A DNA stretch of 64,000 nt, taken from positions 1 to 64,000 of the forward strand of contig JAEFAR010000007.1 of assembly GCA_016287675.1 (NCBI GenBank), given 5' to 3'. A program made the translations under genes and the position numbers. Positions 8,163 through 17,644 of this stretch are shown one piece after another (positions within the stretch are counted from its first letter, which is position 1; each line of letters starts with the position of its first letter). The notes beneath the pieces were generated by a model that saw only the letters and a list, made by a program, of their open reading frames with translations, did no database searches and was not told the DNA's origin. This DNA is from Lachnospiraceae bacterium (GTDB taxonomy: Bacteria > Bacillota > Clostridia > Lachnospirales > Lachnospiraceae).

Positions 8163-10562
8163 ATGATTACAGTTGTAAAAAGAGACGGCTCGACCGCCAA
8201 TTTTGATCTTGAAAAAATAATCATCGCTATAAAAAAGGCATTTGAAGCATGCGAGAAAGCGTATGATGAACAGGTGCTTGGACTCCTTGGCTTACAGGTG
8301 CATAGTCAGCTCACAAAGAAACTGGTAGGAAACACAATTGCCATCGAGACGATCCAGGATACCGTTGAAGAGACTCTGGCGAGAGCAGGATACACGGACG
8401 TCGCAAAGGCGTACATCCTCTATAGAAAGAACAGAGAAAAGCTAAGAGAAATGAAGTCAACTTCTCTCGACTTCCAGAAAGTCGTTAACGACTATGTTAA
8501 CGCTAGTGACTGGAGAGTTAAGGAGAATTCGACGGTTACCTACTCAGTAGGCGGCCTTATCCTTCATAACTCCGGAGCCGTGACGGCAAACTATTGGTTG
8601 TCCGAGATCTACGACCAGGAGATTGGCGATGCTCATCGTAACGCCGACATCCATATCCATGATCTGTCAATGCTTACAGGCTACTGTGCCGGATGGTCGT
8701 TAAAGCAGCTGATTAAGGAAGGGCTTGGCGGCGTGCCCGGAAGAATCACATCTTCTCCTGCAAGCCACCTCTCAACTCTGTGCAACCAGATGGTAAATTT
8801 CCTCGGCATCATGCAGAACGAGTGGGCAGGAGCTCAGGCATTTTCGTCGTTCGATACATACCTTGCTCCATTTGTTAAGGTTGACAACCTTACTTACAAG
8901 GAAGTCAAGCAGTGCATCCAGTCGTTCGTATATGGTGTCAATACACCCAGTCGTTGGGGCACACAGGCGCCTTTCTCGAACATTACGCTTGACTGGACAG
9001 TTCCTCACGACCTTGCGGAGCTACCTTGTATCGCAGGCGGAAGAGAACGTGATTTCTGTTACAAGGATTGTCAGAAAGAAATGGACATGATCAACAAGGC
9101 GTTCATCGAGATTATGATCGAAGGGGATGCCAACGGTCGTGGGTTCCAGTATCCCATTCCGACATATTCCATCACAAAGGACTTTGACTGGAGTGAAACA
9201 GAAAACAACAAGTTGCTGTTCGAAATGACGGCGAAGTACGGTACACCTTATTTTTCGAACTACATCAACTCTGATATGGAGCCCAGTGATGTACGTTCCA
9301 TGTGCTGCAGACTTCGTCTGGATCTTCGTGAGCTCAGAAAAAAGACAGGTGGATTCTTCGGATCCGGAGAGAGTACCGGTTCTATTGGAGTTGTTACCAT
9401 CAACATGCCGAGAATCGCTTACCTTTCAAAGAACGAAGAAGAATTCTTCACACGACTCGACCGTATGATGGACATTGCAGCTCGCTCACTGAAGGTAAAG
9501 AGGCAGATTATCACGAAGCTTCTTAAAGAGGGCCTTTATCCTTATACACAGAGGTATCTGGGAACGTTTGACAATCATTTCTCAACTATCGGTCTTGTGG
9601 GAATGAATGAGGCGTGCCTGAATGCCAACTGGCTCGGAAAGGACTTAAATCATGTTGAATCACAGGAATTCACTAAGAAGACCTTGAATCATATGAGAGA
9701 GCGCTTAAGTGATTACCAGGAGATGTACGGCGACCTTTATAATCTGGAGGCGACCCCCGCAGAGTCAACAAGCTATCGTCTTGCAAAACATGATAGAAAG
9801 CATTTCCCTGACATTATTACTGCAGGTAAAGCCGGTGACACTCCTTATTACACAAACAGTTCGCATCTTCCTGTTGACAGTACAAGAGATATTTTTGAAG
9901 CTCTTGATATCCAGGACGATTTGCAGACTCTCTACACATCAGGAACAGTGTTCCATGCGTTTCTGGGAGAACGTCTTCCCGACTGGAAGGCGGCTGCAAA
10001 GTTGGTAAGAACAATTGCTGAAAACTATAAGCTTCCATACTATACAATGTCACCTACATACTCAGTATGTGCGGATCATGGATACATTTCCGGTGAGCAT
10101 TTTACTTGTCCGAAATGTGGTAAGAAAGCGGAAGTTTACAGTAGGATTACCGGTTATTATCGTCCTGTCCAGAACTGGAACGAAGGGAAGAGTCAGGAAT
10201 ATAAGAACCGTACGACTTACGACGTAGTGGGGCAGGACTTTGACGACGATAAGCCAATGCTTTCATCAGGCATCGAAACGTTTAAAGAAGCCAAGGTTTC
10301 TACTCCCACGACTGTCAGTCGTAAGATCTTATTCACGACTCAGACCTGTCCCAACTGCAAGATGGTCAAGAAATTCTTGAACGACGCAAATGTGTCGTGG
10401 GAAGAAATTGACGCAGGAGATGAAAAGAACCGAGAGATCGTTGAAAAGTATGGCATCTGTACAGCTCCGACAATGGTCGTGGAATTGGACGGCGAAAGCG
10501 TTACAATATACCACAATGCATCGGAAATCAAAAAGGCTATCGACGATGGTTCAATTATCTGA
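8163..10562 (+). CDS. nrdD: Anaerobic (class III) ribonucleotide reductase with fused glutaredoxin
   Basis: A 799-residue protein that reduces ribonucleotides to deoxyribonucleotides without oxygen. Residues 1-90 are an ATP-cone regulatory domain (VVKRDGSTANFDLEKI). The barrel domain follows, and the C-terminal part has the zinc-binding FTCPKCG and the glycyl-radical site RITGYYRP with Gly664. A linker then leads to a glutaredoxin/NrdH-like domain (about residues 710-799) with a CPNC redox motif at 729-732. Fused redoxins fit the NrdD2-type enzymes that take electrons from a thiol protein, not formate. No activase gene (nrdG) is in the window, so activation must come from the host or elsewhere on the element. 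A terminator follows. Confidence 0.95.
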   Translation: MITVVKRDGSTANFDLEKIIIAIKKAFEACEKAYDEQVLGLLGLQVHSQLTKKLVGNTIAIETIQDTVEETLARAGYTDVAKAYILYRKNREKLREMKSTSLDFQKVVNDYVNASDWRVKENSTVTYSVGGLILHNSGAVTANYWLSEIYDQEIGDAHRNADIHIHDLSMLTGYCAGWSLKQLIKEGLGGVPGRITSSPASHLSTLCNQMVNFLGIMQNEWAGAQAFSSFDTYLAPFVKVDNLTYKEVKQCIQSFVYGVNTPSRWGTQAPFSNITLDWTVPHDLAELPCIAGGRERDFCYKDCQKEMDMINKAFIEIMIEGDANGRGFQYPIPTYSITKDFDWSETENNKLLFEMTAKYGTPYFSNYINSDMEPSDVRSMCCRLRLDLRELRKKTGGFFGSGESTGSIGVVTINMPRIAYLSKNEEEFFTRLDRMMDIAARSLKVKRQIITKLLKEGLYPYTQRYLGTFDNHFSTIGLVGMNEACLNANWLGKDLNHVESQEFTKKTLNHMRERLSDYQEMYGDLYNLEATPAESTSYRLAKHDRKHFPDIITAGKAGDTPYYTNSSHLPVDSTRDIFEALDIQDDLQTLYTSGTVFHAFLGERLPDWKAAAKLVRTIAENYKLPYYTMSPTYSVCADHGYISGEHFTCPKCGKKAEVYSRITGYYRPVQNWNEGKSQEYKNRTTYDVVGQDFDDDKPMLSSGIETFKEAKVSTPTTVSRKILFTTQTCPNCKMVKKFLNDANVSWEEIDAGDEKNREIVEKYGICTAPTMVVELDGESVTIYHNASEIKKAIDDGSII

Positions 10563-10595
10563 TCAGTTAACAACATAATTTTGTTCCTCATTTTT

Positions 10596-10626
10596 ACCCC
10601 TGGACTTCGGTTCAGGGGGTTTTTCT
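10596..10626 (+). terminator. Terminator after nrdD
   Basis: ACCCCTG and CAGGGGG arms with a TTCG tetraloop core, followed by TTTTTC. Confidence 0.9.
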
Positions 10627-10817
10627 TTTTTAATTGCACTGTACAGAATAGACTCTATGAGATAATGGAAGAGTGTTATAAGACAACATGTTAACTGCGA
10701 TACATCGGCCAAGTTTTGTAAATTGGAAGACGAAATTAAAAAAAATCAGTAGCCTGTTCCCATCATATAATATAAATACGACAAACAGTCGTGTCCAGAT
10801 AGGGAAAGGATAAAAAA

Positions 10818-11678
10818 ATGAAAAGGAACAGAAGGGCAATAATTCTTTCAATAGTTATCACCGCGGTCGTGATGATGATTGCGGCCGGAAGTCTTGTATT
10901 TTTTGTGTGGATTCCGAAGACAAACGAACTTAAAAAACAGCTGGATAATTACCAGACAATAGTAGGAGATAACCTTCATTCGGTATATGTTTCAGCAAAA
11001 AGCTTAAATGCCGGTGACGTTTTGAACGCGGAGGACGTGTACGTAACGTCGGTGTATCTTACAAATCCTGAGAATGTAATTAACGACAATGATATCGGGA
11101 AGACATTGCTGATCGATATTCCGGAAAACGAAATCGTTTATCAGTATAACCTGGTGCACGAGATTCCAACCGAAACCGAACGCCGTGTAGAGTATTCATG
11201 TTTTACGATTTCAAAAGGCATGACGGCCGGATCATACATCGATGTGAGAATTCGTTTCCAGAACCGCGAAGATTATGCAATCTTGACACATAAGATGATA
11301 TCTGAGTTAAACGAAGACAATCATTCGTGCTTCCTTACCGTAGATGAGAATGAGATCCGTCGTATGGCGTCTGCGATCGTTGATGCCAATGTCTACGAAG
11401 GCCACATTTATGCTACGGCATATACTCTGGGGGTAGCTCAGAGTGCGACGGAAGTAACGTATCTTCCGAGTTACAGTGATCCTGACTTCAAAGAGTCGTA
11501 TTTCACAAATGAAATGGTTGAGGCGCGCGACGCAATGGTGAGAAGATTGATTGACTATGCTGAACATAAAGTTACGTACACTTCAGGAATTGACATCAGA
11601 GACTTGTCAAAGCCTCTTGAATCAGATGTGTCTGATACCTACGGTTCGGGAAGCGAGTCGGACAAGAACAAAAAATAG
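10818..11678 (+). CDS. CpaB/RcpC-like SAF-domain membrane protein
   Basis: A 286-residue protein with an N-terminal TM helix (about residues 8-31), then a SAF domain beginning VYVSAKSLNAGDVLNAEDV. Proteins of this build are the CpaB/RcpC components of Tad pili, which sit on the extracellular side of the membrane near the assembly channel. The rest of the Tad-like locus lies 38 kb downstream (49.8-59.1 kb). The C-terminal 30 residues are Ser/Asp-rich and likely disordered. It has its own promoter region (TATAAT at 10766-10771) and is closed by a terminator, so it is a single-gene unit. Confidence 0.7.
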   Translation: MKRNRRAIILSIVITAVVMMIAAGSLVFFVWIPKTNELKKQLDNYQTIVGDNLHSVYVSAKSLNAGDVLNAEDVYVTSVYLTNPENVINDNDIGKTLLIDIPENEIVYQYNLVHEIPTETERRVEYSCFTISKGMTAGSYIDVRIRFQNREDYAILTHKMISELNEDNHSCFLTVDENEIRRMASAIVDANVYEGHIYATAYTLGVAQSATEVTYLPSYSDPDFKESYFTNEMVEARDAMVRRLIDYAEHKVTYTSGIDIRDLSKPLESDVSDTYGSGSESDKNKK

Positions 11679-11725
11679 CCTACAAGTTGATATTTTGCAC
11701 CTCTATATATTTGGACAGCAAGATG

Positions 11726-11760
11726 GTCGGTGGAAACGTAATTGTTTCGACCGGCTTTCT
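11726..11760 (+). terminator. Terminator after the SAF-domain gene
   Basis: GTCGGTGGAAAC (11726-11737) pairs with GTTTCGACCGGC (11744-11755), followed by TTTCTTGTATTTT. It is fused directly to a shared promoter element. Confidence 0.75.
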
Positions 11761-11770
11761 TGTATTTTGT

Positions 11771-11803
11771 GATTTTTACACACTGTAGAAGACTAAATAT
11801 AAT
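11771..11803 (+). promoter_or_regulatory. Shared promoter element, copy 1 (TTTTTACACACTGTAGA)
   Basis: TTTACA (11775-11780) and TATAAT (11798-11803) are separated by exactly 17 bases. The spacer begins CACTGTAGA. The same block recurs at 16434 and 24761. The conserved spacer suggests a regulator binding site between the two boxes. A second CATAAT site lies at 11815-11820. Confidence 0.7.
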
Positions 11804-11848
11804 GTTTATTTTTTCATAATATTAAGCAGCTGAAAGAGAGGTGCATTA

Positions 11849-12709
11849 ATGGCAAAGGATCAGGAAGAAAGATTAAGCGTTGACAGAAAAAGAATAAACG
11901 AAGGCTTACTTGGTGCTTGCTACACTCAGAAAGGTTGGTTCGTTAAGATTAAACCCTGCTTGAGTATCGATAAAGTAAAGTTTGCTTTCGTTAAAATGAA
12001 TTCAAAAGGATCCGGATTTGATGTTTACTGCGACATTCCGAAATTTGATTTGCTCTGTGACGACATTCTGGCATTCAGGCTCGAAAGAAAGATTGAACAG
12101 GAAAAGGCATTGCAGGTAAGTGATCCGAAAAATCATCAGAACCCGACGTCGTGGGTGCACAAGACCGGTGAAAAGGCCAGCAAGTTTGTACGTATTGGTG
12201 CCGGCAAGAGCGGAGTTCTTATCCAGGGCGGAAAAGCAGGGGAAGATAATCAGTTCGCAAACGTTCCTTGCGCTTACGACGATCTGAGAATCATTGCAAA
12301 ATGGTTTAAAAGAGTGTCCGCACGCTGGTTCGATGAGGCAACAAGTGTTATAATCGAGAATAGCAACACCGACCGTTTCCATAATGTAACAGCGGAAGAC
12401 GAGAGCGCGATCGGGTACGAAGATGCAGATACTGACGAAGCTCCGGTGGTCGAACCTGTTAAGGCTTCAATCAAGATCCTAAAAGAATTCAGCCGTAACG
12501 GTAATTCATACAGAGCAAGCGCTTACGACGAAGGAAATAAGAGAAATGTGACTGCGATTTTTGGACCGGACGCCGTGAAGATCATTGAAAAGAAACTGCC
12601 TATGGCTGAGTTCACAAAACGTTACGTCGGAAACAGCCTAATCGTTAAGGCTGACATGGTAAAAAGTGGAAATGAGTATGAATACGACGTAATTGGACTG
12701 GGACGGTAA
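11849..12709 (+). CDS. Hypothetical protein next to SSB
   Basis: A 286-residue soluble protein preceded by AAAGAGAGG. Residues 20-60 are beta-rich (GWFVKIKPCLSIDKVKFAFV), there is a charged linker around 185-205, and a second beta-rich module covers about 208-286. It lies 66 bases upstream of the ssb gene, probably in the same operon. Small beta proteins beside SSB in mobile elements often bind single-stranded DNA, but no OB signature is clear here. Function unknown. Confidence 0.6.
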   Translation: MAKDQEERLSVDRKRINEGLLGACYTQKGWFVKIKPCLSIDKVKFAFVKMNSKGSGFDVYCDIPKFDLLCDDILAFRLERKIEQEKALQVSDPKNHQNPTSWVHKTGEKASKFVRIGAGKSGVLIQGGKAGEDNQFANVPCAYDDLRIIAKWFKRVSARWFDEATSVIIENSNTDRFHNVTAEDESAIGYEDADTDEAPVVEPVKASIKILKEFSRNGNSYRASAYDEGNKRNVTAIFGPDAVKIIEKKLPMAEFTKRYVGNSLIVKADMVKSGNEYEYDVIGLGR

Positions 12710-12775
12710 ATATCTGTGGGCAGCAGAAATCGATACGAACATTCCGACCTAAAAAAGTTTTAAAGGAGAGAGAAC

Positions 12776-13213
12776 ATGAACAGAGTAATACTTATGGGCA
12801 GACTAACCAGAGATCCCAACGTATCCTATGCACAGAAAGACAATTCGGCAATAGCAAGATTCACCCTTGCTGTTGATCGAAGAGTTTCCAGAACCAATGA
12901 TCAGAACCAACAGACAGCTGATTTTATATCCTGCGTCTCATTTGGAAAAACTGCAGAGTTTGTCGAAAAGTATTTGAGACAGGGCACAAAAGTTGCACTG
13001 GAAGGGAGAATTCAGACAGGTAGTTATACCAACAGAGACGGACAGAAAGTATATACCACAGATGTCATGGTTGATAATGTTGAATTCGCCGAGAGCAAGA
13101 ACGCTCAGGGAGGAAACGACGGTCAGTCGTATGAAAGACCTCAGCCCAGCGGTAACGGTTCGGGATTCATGAATATCCCTGAGGGCCTGGATGAGGAGCT
13201 TCCCTTTGCTTGA
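12776..13213 (+). CDS. ssb: Single-stranded DNA-binding protein
   Basis: A 145-residue canonical bacterial SSB. The OB fold spans residues 1-105 (MNRVILMGRLTRDPNVSY, FISCVSFGKTAEFVEKYL, GTKVALEGRIQTGSY). A Gly/Asn-rich linker follows, and an acidic tip, DEELPFA, recruits other replication proteins. The element thus supplies its own SSB. It is followed by a UvrD-type helicase 32 bases downstream, which fits a replication or repair operon. Two other OB-fold proteins lie at 21851 and 46300. Confidence 0.96.
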   Translation: MNRVILMGRLTRDPNVSYAQKDNSAIARFTLAVDRRVSRTNDQNQQTADFISCVSFGKTAEFVEKYLRQGTKVALEGRIQTGSYTNRDGQKVYTTDVMVDNVEFAESKNAQGGNDGQSYERPQPSGNGSGFMNIPEGLDEELPFA

Positions 13214-13245
13214 TTTAACACGGATATCCGGAGACGACTTGGAAA

Positions 13246-15366
13246 ATGACTTATACCGACTTTAAGAAAAAATACAATATTTCGCTGAATGAACAGCAGG
13301 ACGCAGCAGTGCAGGCCGTAACAGGCCCGACACTGCTTCTTGCGGTTCCCGGCTCCGGTAAAACGACTGTGCTTATAGCGAGGATCGGATACATGATTTA
13401 CGGCTGCGGGATCCGCCCCGAAGAGATCCTGGTAGTGACATATACAAAAGCTGCAACAGCTGATATGAAAAAGCGCTTTGTAAAGGTTTTCGGCGAAGAA
13501 TATGCGGACAGGTTGACGTTTTGTACAATTAATAGTCTGGCAGATAAAATACTCACGTACTTCTCGAGGATAACCGGAAAGAGCCGCTTTGGGGTAGCCG
13601 ACAAAGAAGGTGCAGCAATAATCAAGGAAGCGTTTCGGTATATAAATCACGGCTTCGCAACTGAGAATGATATTAAAAATATACAAACGGCTATTACATA
13701 CGTCAAAAATATGCGTTATACTAAAGCCGAAATTGATAAGTATGAAACGGAAGTCGAGAACTTTCCCGATATCTATGAAGCTTATAATAATGGCTTAAGG
13801 AATAATCAGATGATCGATTATGACGACCAGATGGTATACGCGTTAAGAATCCTTGAAAAATATCCGGACGTACTGGAACACTTCAGAAAACGTTATAAGT
13901 ACTTCTGTGTGGATGAAGCTCAGGATACCTCGAAAATTCAGCACGACATTATCGGGCTTCTTGCGGCTCAGACAGAAAATCTCTTCATGGTCGGAGACGA
14001 AGACCAAAGTATTTACGGCTTCCGTGCAGCTTACCCCGCAGCCCTTATCGGCTTTGAAAAAGCACATAAGAATGCAAAAGTCCTGCTCATGGAATCCAAT
14101 TACAGAAGTCGTGCAGAGATTGTTAGGGCGGCTGATAAGCTTATCCAATACAACAGAAACCGACACGAAAAGCACGTGAAGGAAACCAAGTCTGCAGGTG
14201 GCGAAGTTAAGCAGATAAACGTCGTGAGCAGGAAAGACCAGTATGGTTATCTGGCAGCCGAAATTGAGAAAAGCAATAAGGAAATCGCGGTATTGTACAG
14301 AAACACCGAGAGCGTGATTCCGCTCATAGACATATTTGACCGAAAGGGAATTCCCTATAACATCAAGCAGGGGGAAGTATCCTTTTTCACACATCCGATC
14401 GTATCGGATATAGTGGATTTCATTCAATTTGCGGAAAATCCTTGTGATGTTGATATTTTTATGAGAATCTACTATAAGTTGGGCGCCGGTATTTCAAAAA
14501 CCATGGCTCAGGCAGCTTGCTATTCCTGTAAAGGTGACACTCCGCTTCTTAAGTGGATTATCAGGCAGGAAGCAGCTTCGAAATATACGAAGCAGGAATG
14601 CTCGATGCAGATAAAAAATTTTGATTCGCTTAAAGATGCAAGCGGATCCAGAGCAATGGGCATCATATTAAACCTCATCGGTTACAGTGAACAGATCCGT
14701 GAAAAGAAAATGGACAGCGGAAAAGTCAATGTGATGAAGATCATCGGTGAACAGGCGGAAAGAGCAACCCTTATTCCCAAACGCCTGGATGAACTAAAAG
14801 ACTTGCTTCTTGCCGGCTCTGATAAGAAAGCAAACGTAATTCTTTCTACCATACATTCAAGCAAAGGCCTTGAGTACGATACCGTATATATGCTTGATAT
14901 GTGTGACGGTATCCTTCCCGGCTGCGAAGAGCCTAAGAGAAACGCCACACCTGCTGAAAAGGATGCGTACGAAGAAGAACGACGTCTGTTTTATGTTGGA
15001 ATGACCAGGGCAAAGGAAAGCCTTAACATATTTACATTCCAGAAAGACACGATGTCTCCTTTTTCAAAAGTCGTGTTTGGCACACCTGAAAAGGCAAGTA
15101 AGACAGAGCTTCATAAACATTCTGCCGGGCTTAAGCCTTCGTTATTTAGGCAAAGCGTCGTGTCGGAAGTATCTGAATCAGAAGTGCAAGAGCTGATGGC
15201 AAAATGCGTTGAAGGCGTAAGGATAAGACACGAGAAATACGGCTCCGGAATCATCGTTAGGAGAGACGGAAAGAAGGCCGATGTAAACTTCGAACTATAT
15301 GGAAGCGTAAAGACTTTGCATTTGCCCATCGTACTTCAGACGAAAATGGTGGCTTTGGAACAATAG
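13246..15366 (+). CDS. UvrD/PcrA-type SF1 DNA helicase
   Basis: A 706-residue ATP-dependent 3'-5' helicase. Motifs in order: Q motif with LNEQQDAAV, Walker A AVPGSGKTT (33-41), motif Ia VTYTKAATADMKKRF, Walker B FCVDEAQD, motif III VGDEDQSIYGFR, motif IV NYRSR, motif V STIHSSKGLEY, motif VI YVGMTRAKESL. The last 50 residues match the PcrA/UvrD C-terminal Tudor-like region (HEKYGSGIIV) that contacts RNA polymerase in the host enzyme. Likely roles are replication-fork repair or plasmid unwinding. It lies 32 bases after ssb. Confidence 0.95.
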   Translation: MTYTDFKKKYNISLNEQQDAAVQAVTGPTLLLAVPGSGKTTVLIARIGYMIYGCGIRPEEILVVTYTKAATADMKKRFVKVFGEEYADRLTFCTINSLADKILTYFSRITGKSRFGVADKEGAAIIKEAFRYINHGFATENDIKNIQTAITYVKNMRYTKAEIDKYETEVENFPDIYEAYNNGLRNNQMIDYDDQMVYALRILEKYPDVLEHFRKRYKYFCVDEAQDTSKIQHDIIGLLAAQTENLFMVGDEDQSIYGFRAAYPAALIGFEKAHKNAKVLLMESNYRSRAEIVRAADKLIQYNRNRHEKHVKETKSAGGEVKQINVVSRKDQYGYLAAEIEKSNKEIAVLYRNTESVIPLIDIFDRKGIPYNIKQGEVSFFTHPIVSDIVDFIQFAENPCDVDIFMRIYYKLGAGISKTMAQAACYSCKGDTPLLKWIIRQEAASKYTKQECSMQIKNFDSLKDASGSRAMGIILNLIGYSEQIREKKMDSGKVNVMKIIGEQAERATLIPKRLDELKDLLLAGSDKKANVILSTIHSSKGLEYDTVYMLDMCDGILPGCEEPKRNATPAEKDAYEEERRLFYVGMTRAKESLNIFTFQKDTMSPFSKVVFGTPEKASKTELHKHSAGLKPSLFRQSVVSEVSESEVQELMAKCVEGVRIRHEKYGSGIIVRRDGKKADVNFELYGSVKTLHLPIVLQTKMVALEQ

Positions 15367-15383
15367 GCAGAGAGGAGAAAAAG

Positions 15384-16349
15384 GTGGTTATGGATTATTT
15401 ACTGCCGTTTGCTGCGGCAGCTCAAAAAGTAGGTAAGCCCTTACTTACGACACTAAGTATAGCCGGTATCGACAAAGACACGACTAAATGTTTTAGGCGC
15501 GGTCTTCGGCCTACCAACCTTCAGCTTAAGAACTTCAACAAGGCGCTCAATGACGACTTACCGGAAGAAAAGAGAACTTATGTAGTTTATGCGCCTTCAG
15601 GATTAGAGCTTATGACGACTGATAAAGTTCCTGAGGGACTTAACGATGTAAAGATGGAAACATCCACGACTGAAAGTGATGAAAAACAGACGAGGGAAGT
15701 TTCTGAAAAGCCGGAAGTCGTAAAAGAGGTCGAAAGGAAGAGAAGCGCCGTAAGAGGAGCAAAGCCTTCTCAATCGGAAGAGAAGGTAGTGAAAGCTGCA
15801 GATGGTTTTATGGAACCTCCGGTCGTAGAGGATCCGAATGCAGAAAAAGAAAAGGCGATTGCTGAAAAGCCTGTGAGGCAAAGTAAAGAGGTCGTGAAGG
15901 CCGAAAATAAAAACATCGTAAAAGGGGTCGCAAGTGCTTCGAACGAAAAAGAAAAGGAGAGGAAAGCCATGAACGAGAAAGAGCATAAAGAAACAATAAG
16001 CGAAAAGGCTTCTGTCGAGAATGAAACTGCAAAGAACGGAAAAATGACTGTCAAGAAGGAAAAGAAAGAAGCCGAAGGTAGCGCAAAGATTACAGGAAAG
16101 GATAACGTCGTAAATGATGCTCAGAACGACGTCGTTTCGGATCCTGGTAGCAGGAAGAAACCTAAGGTCGTAAAGAAAGTGACGGTCGAAGACCTTCAGA
16201 AGCAAGTCGTGGTACTGGGAGAGCTTTTAAACGATCTGGAAGTCGGGCCGGAACTCACGCAAAAGCAAAAAGAGTTAATGGATGCTACAGTAGGACTCAA
16301 CGAAAAGGGCATGCAGATGCTAATTGACATGGCGAAAATGATAAAATAA
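15384..16349 (+). CDS. Low-complexity Lys/Glu-rich protein
   Basis: A 321-residue protein. Residues 1-85 look folded. Residues about 90-260 are a charged disordered stretch of K, E, V, A and S, and the last 60 residues are helical. The start is GTG 15384 (GAGGAG six bases upstream); an ATG at 15390 is the alternative. It follows the helicase gene by 17 bases and ends before two terminators. It resembles linker or scaffold proteins, and no family can be named. The region is unusually rich in GTCGT. Confidence 0.6.
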   Translation: MVMDYLLPFAAAAQKVGKPLLTTLSIAGIDKDTTKCFRRGLRPTNLQLKNFNKALNDDLPEEKRTYVVYAPSGLELMTTDKVPEGLNDVKMETSTTESDEKQTREVSEKPEVVKEVERKRSAVRGAKPSQSEEKVVKAADGFMEPPVVEDPNAEKEKAIAEKPVRQSKEVVKAENKNIVKGVASASNEKEKERKAMNEKEHKETISEKASVENETAKNGKMTVKKEKKEAEGSAKITGKDNVVNDAQNDVVSDPGSRKKPKVVKKVTVEDLQKQVVVLGELLNDLEVGPELTQKQKELMDATVGLNEKGMQMLIDMAKMIK

Positions 16350-16405
16350 ACAGCCGTTTTTGGGGACTCACAGTCCTACTATTTTTTCGAGAAAACATAA
16401 TCTCA

Positions 16406-16435
16406 ATCCGGTCGGAAGTTTGACCGGTTTTTTGA
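16406..16435 (+). terminator. Terminator of the ssb-helicase operon
   Basis: CCGGTC (16408-16413) and GACCGG (16422-16427) with TTTTTT. A weaker hairpin (GGACT/AGTCC then TTTTTT) precedes it. The terminator is joined to a copy of the shared promoter element, as at 11.75 kb. Confidence 0.85.
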
Positions 16436-16470
16436 TTTTTACACACTGTAGAGAACAAAACTCCTATAAT
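16434..16470 (+). promoter_or_regulatory. Shared promoter element, copy 2
   Basis: Same TTTTTACACACTGTAGA block as at 11771. Here TATAAT (16465-16470) is 21 bases from TTTACA, not 17, so the element itself, and not the strict promoter spacing, is what is conserved. A CATAAT lies at 16478-16483. Confidence 0.6.
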
Positions 16471-16528
16471 ATTTTTACATAATGTATAATGTAAGATAAA
16501 AAATTTATCTCTCGAAAGGAGATCAGCA

Positions 16529-17053
16529 ATGAATATTGTAGACGTTTTAAACACAGCAAACGAGACTATGAACTGGTGGACGGTGGATGACGGCGAATTC
16601 AATCGCATCATCGCAGCACTCAAGACTTATGTCGGCCTCAACAAAGGCTATGTTGATGATGCAGCCCCCGGTGATGACATTGGCATATTCCAGGGCGAAA
16701 TTGATTCAACAGAAAACATAATTAATTTCCTTATCGATCACGCAAAGTTTGTTTATGATGAAAAGAATCCCAACCTGCATTTGTGTGAATTTGGACTGTA
16801 CCCGTTTGAAAGCACTTTTTTGATCAATGCCATTCTCATGGTCTCAAGTCTTGTTAGGGAAGACACGACAGACTACTTCCACACAAGCATTTCATCAGAC
16901 GTGCGTCGTAAGGAAGAACTAAAGAAGGATCGCGTGGATGGGCTTGATTTTATCAAAGCTGCTCGTGAGCTTGTGAAGCAGGAGAGGGAGATACGGGCTG
17001 CAGAACCTGGCGAAGTAGAAAAGCCCAAGAAGAAACACTTCTGGTCAAAATAG
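16529..17053 (+). CDS. Hypothetical protein
   Basis: A 174-residue soluble protein with a strong ribosome site (GAAAGGAGATC). It is mostly helical, with an acidic central region and a Lys-rich C-terminus (EKPKKKHFWSK). There is no TM segment. It is expressed from the second copy of the shared promoter element, which also precedes a RecD2 helicase gene, so it may belong to the same regulon. Family not recognised. Confidence 0.6.
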   Translation: MNIVDVLNTANETMNWWTVDDGEFNRIIAALKTYVGLNKGYVDDAAPGDDIGIFQGEIDSTENIINFLIDHAKFVYDEKNPNLHLCEFGLYPFESTFLINAILMVSSLVREDTTDYFHTSISSDVRRKEELKKDRVDGLDFIKAARELVKQEREIRAAEPGEVEKPKKKHFWSK

Positions 17054-17176
17054 AGGTCGTGAGTTTCTTCTGGCACGGATGAAGTGGACAAGGCAAACAA
17101 AAAACCAGAGAGCTTTTGGCTCGCGGCATAAGGGGCGGTATATGTCCCATGACGTCTTTATTTTTGGAGGATATTC

Positions 17177-17551
17177 ATGTCAAGTTATAAAGAAATGTTT
17201 GAACTTAAGCCTGAGGAGTTGTTTGAACGACTCACGGATACTTTCTGTTTTCAAATACCTGACAAAATCGAGTCAAAAAGCGATATGGACGAAGCTCAGA
17301 GATTGATGCTCCAGCTTTCATCCGGCATTTCATTCTTGTTGTCTCTTCAGTCGTATGCGAAGATTAAAAAGACAGAAATCAAGCGTTACGGCGATAAAGT
17401 TGCTGTGCAGGATGCTGTTGATAAAAACGAAATAATAGAAAACGCCGTGACGGCTCTTAAACAGCAATACAGCGGATTAAGTCGTGCGGTAACAATAAGA
17501 CAGGCGAACCTTGAAGAGATCCGGCTGGGTGGAAGAAGTCAGACGGCGTGA
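17177..17551 (+). CDS. Hypothetical helical protein, possibly frameshifted at its 3' end
   Basis: A 124-residue protein, preceded by TTTGGAGGA. It is helical throughout, with Lys/Glu-rich segments. The annotated end (GGRSQTA) may not be original. In another frame, from about 17518 to 17632, there is an open stretch with coding-like codon use (including RRESNAFRDGAGADLLGNS) that would extend the protein by about 35 residues. An indel or a programmed shift near 17520 is possible. Function unknown. Confidence 0.55.
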   Translation: MSSYKEMFELKPEELFERLTDTFCFQIPDKIESKSDMDEAQRLMLQLSSGISFLLSLQSYAKIKKTEIKRYGDKVAVQDAVDKNEIIENAVTALKQQYSGLSRAVTIRQANLEEIRLGGRSQTA

Positions 17552-17644
17552 GAGCAATGCCTTCCGTGATGGCGCCGGTGCCGACCTGCTCGGTAACAGC
17601 CTCATGCAGGATAGAACATCATCCATTCAATAAATTAATCATTC

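Noticed and set aside
15603-16205. 200-codon minus-strand ORF rich in Phe, Leu and Arg
   Set aside because: It is a mirror of the Lys/Glu-rich low-complexity gene.
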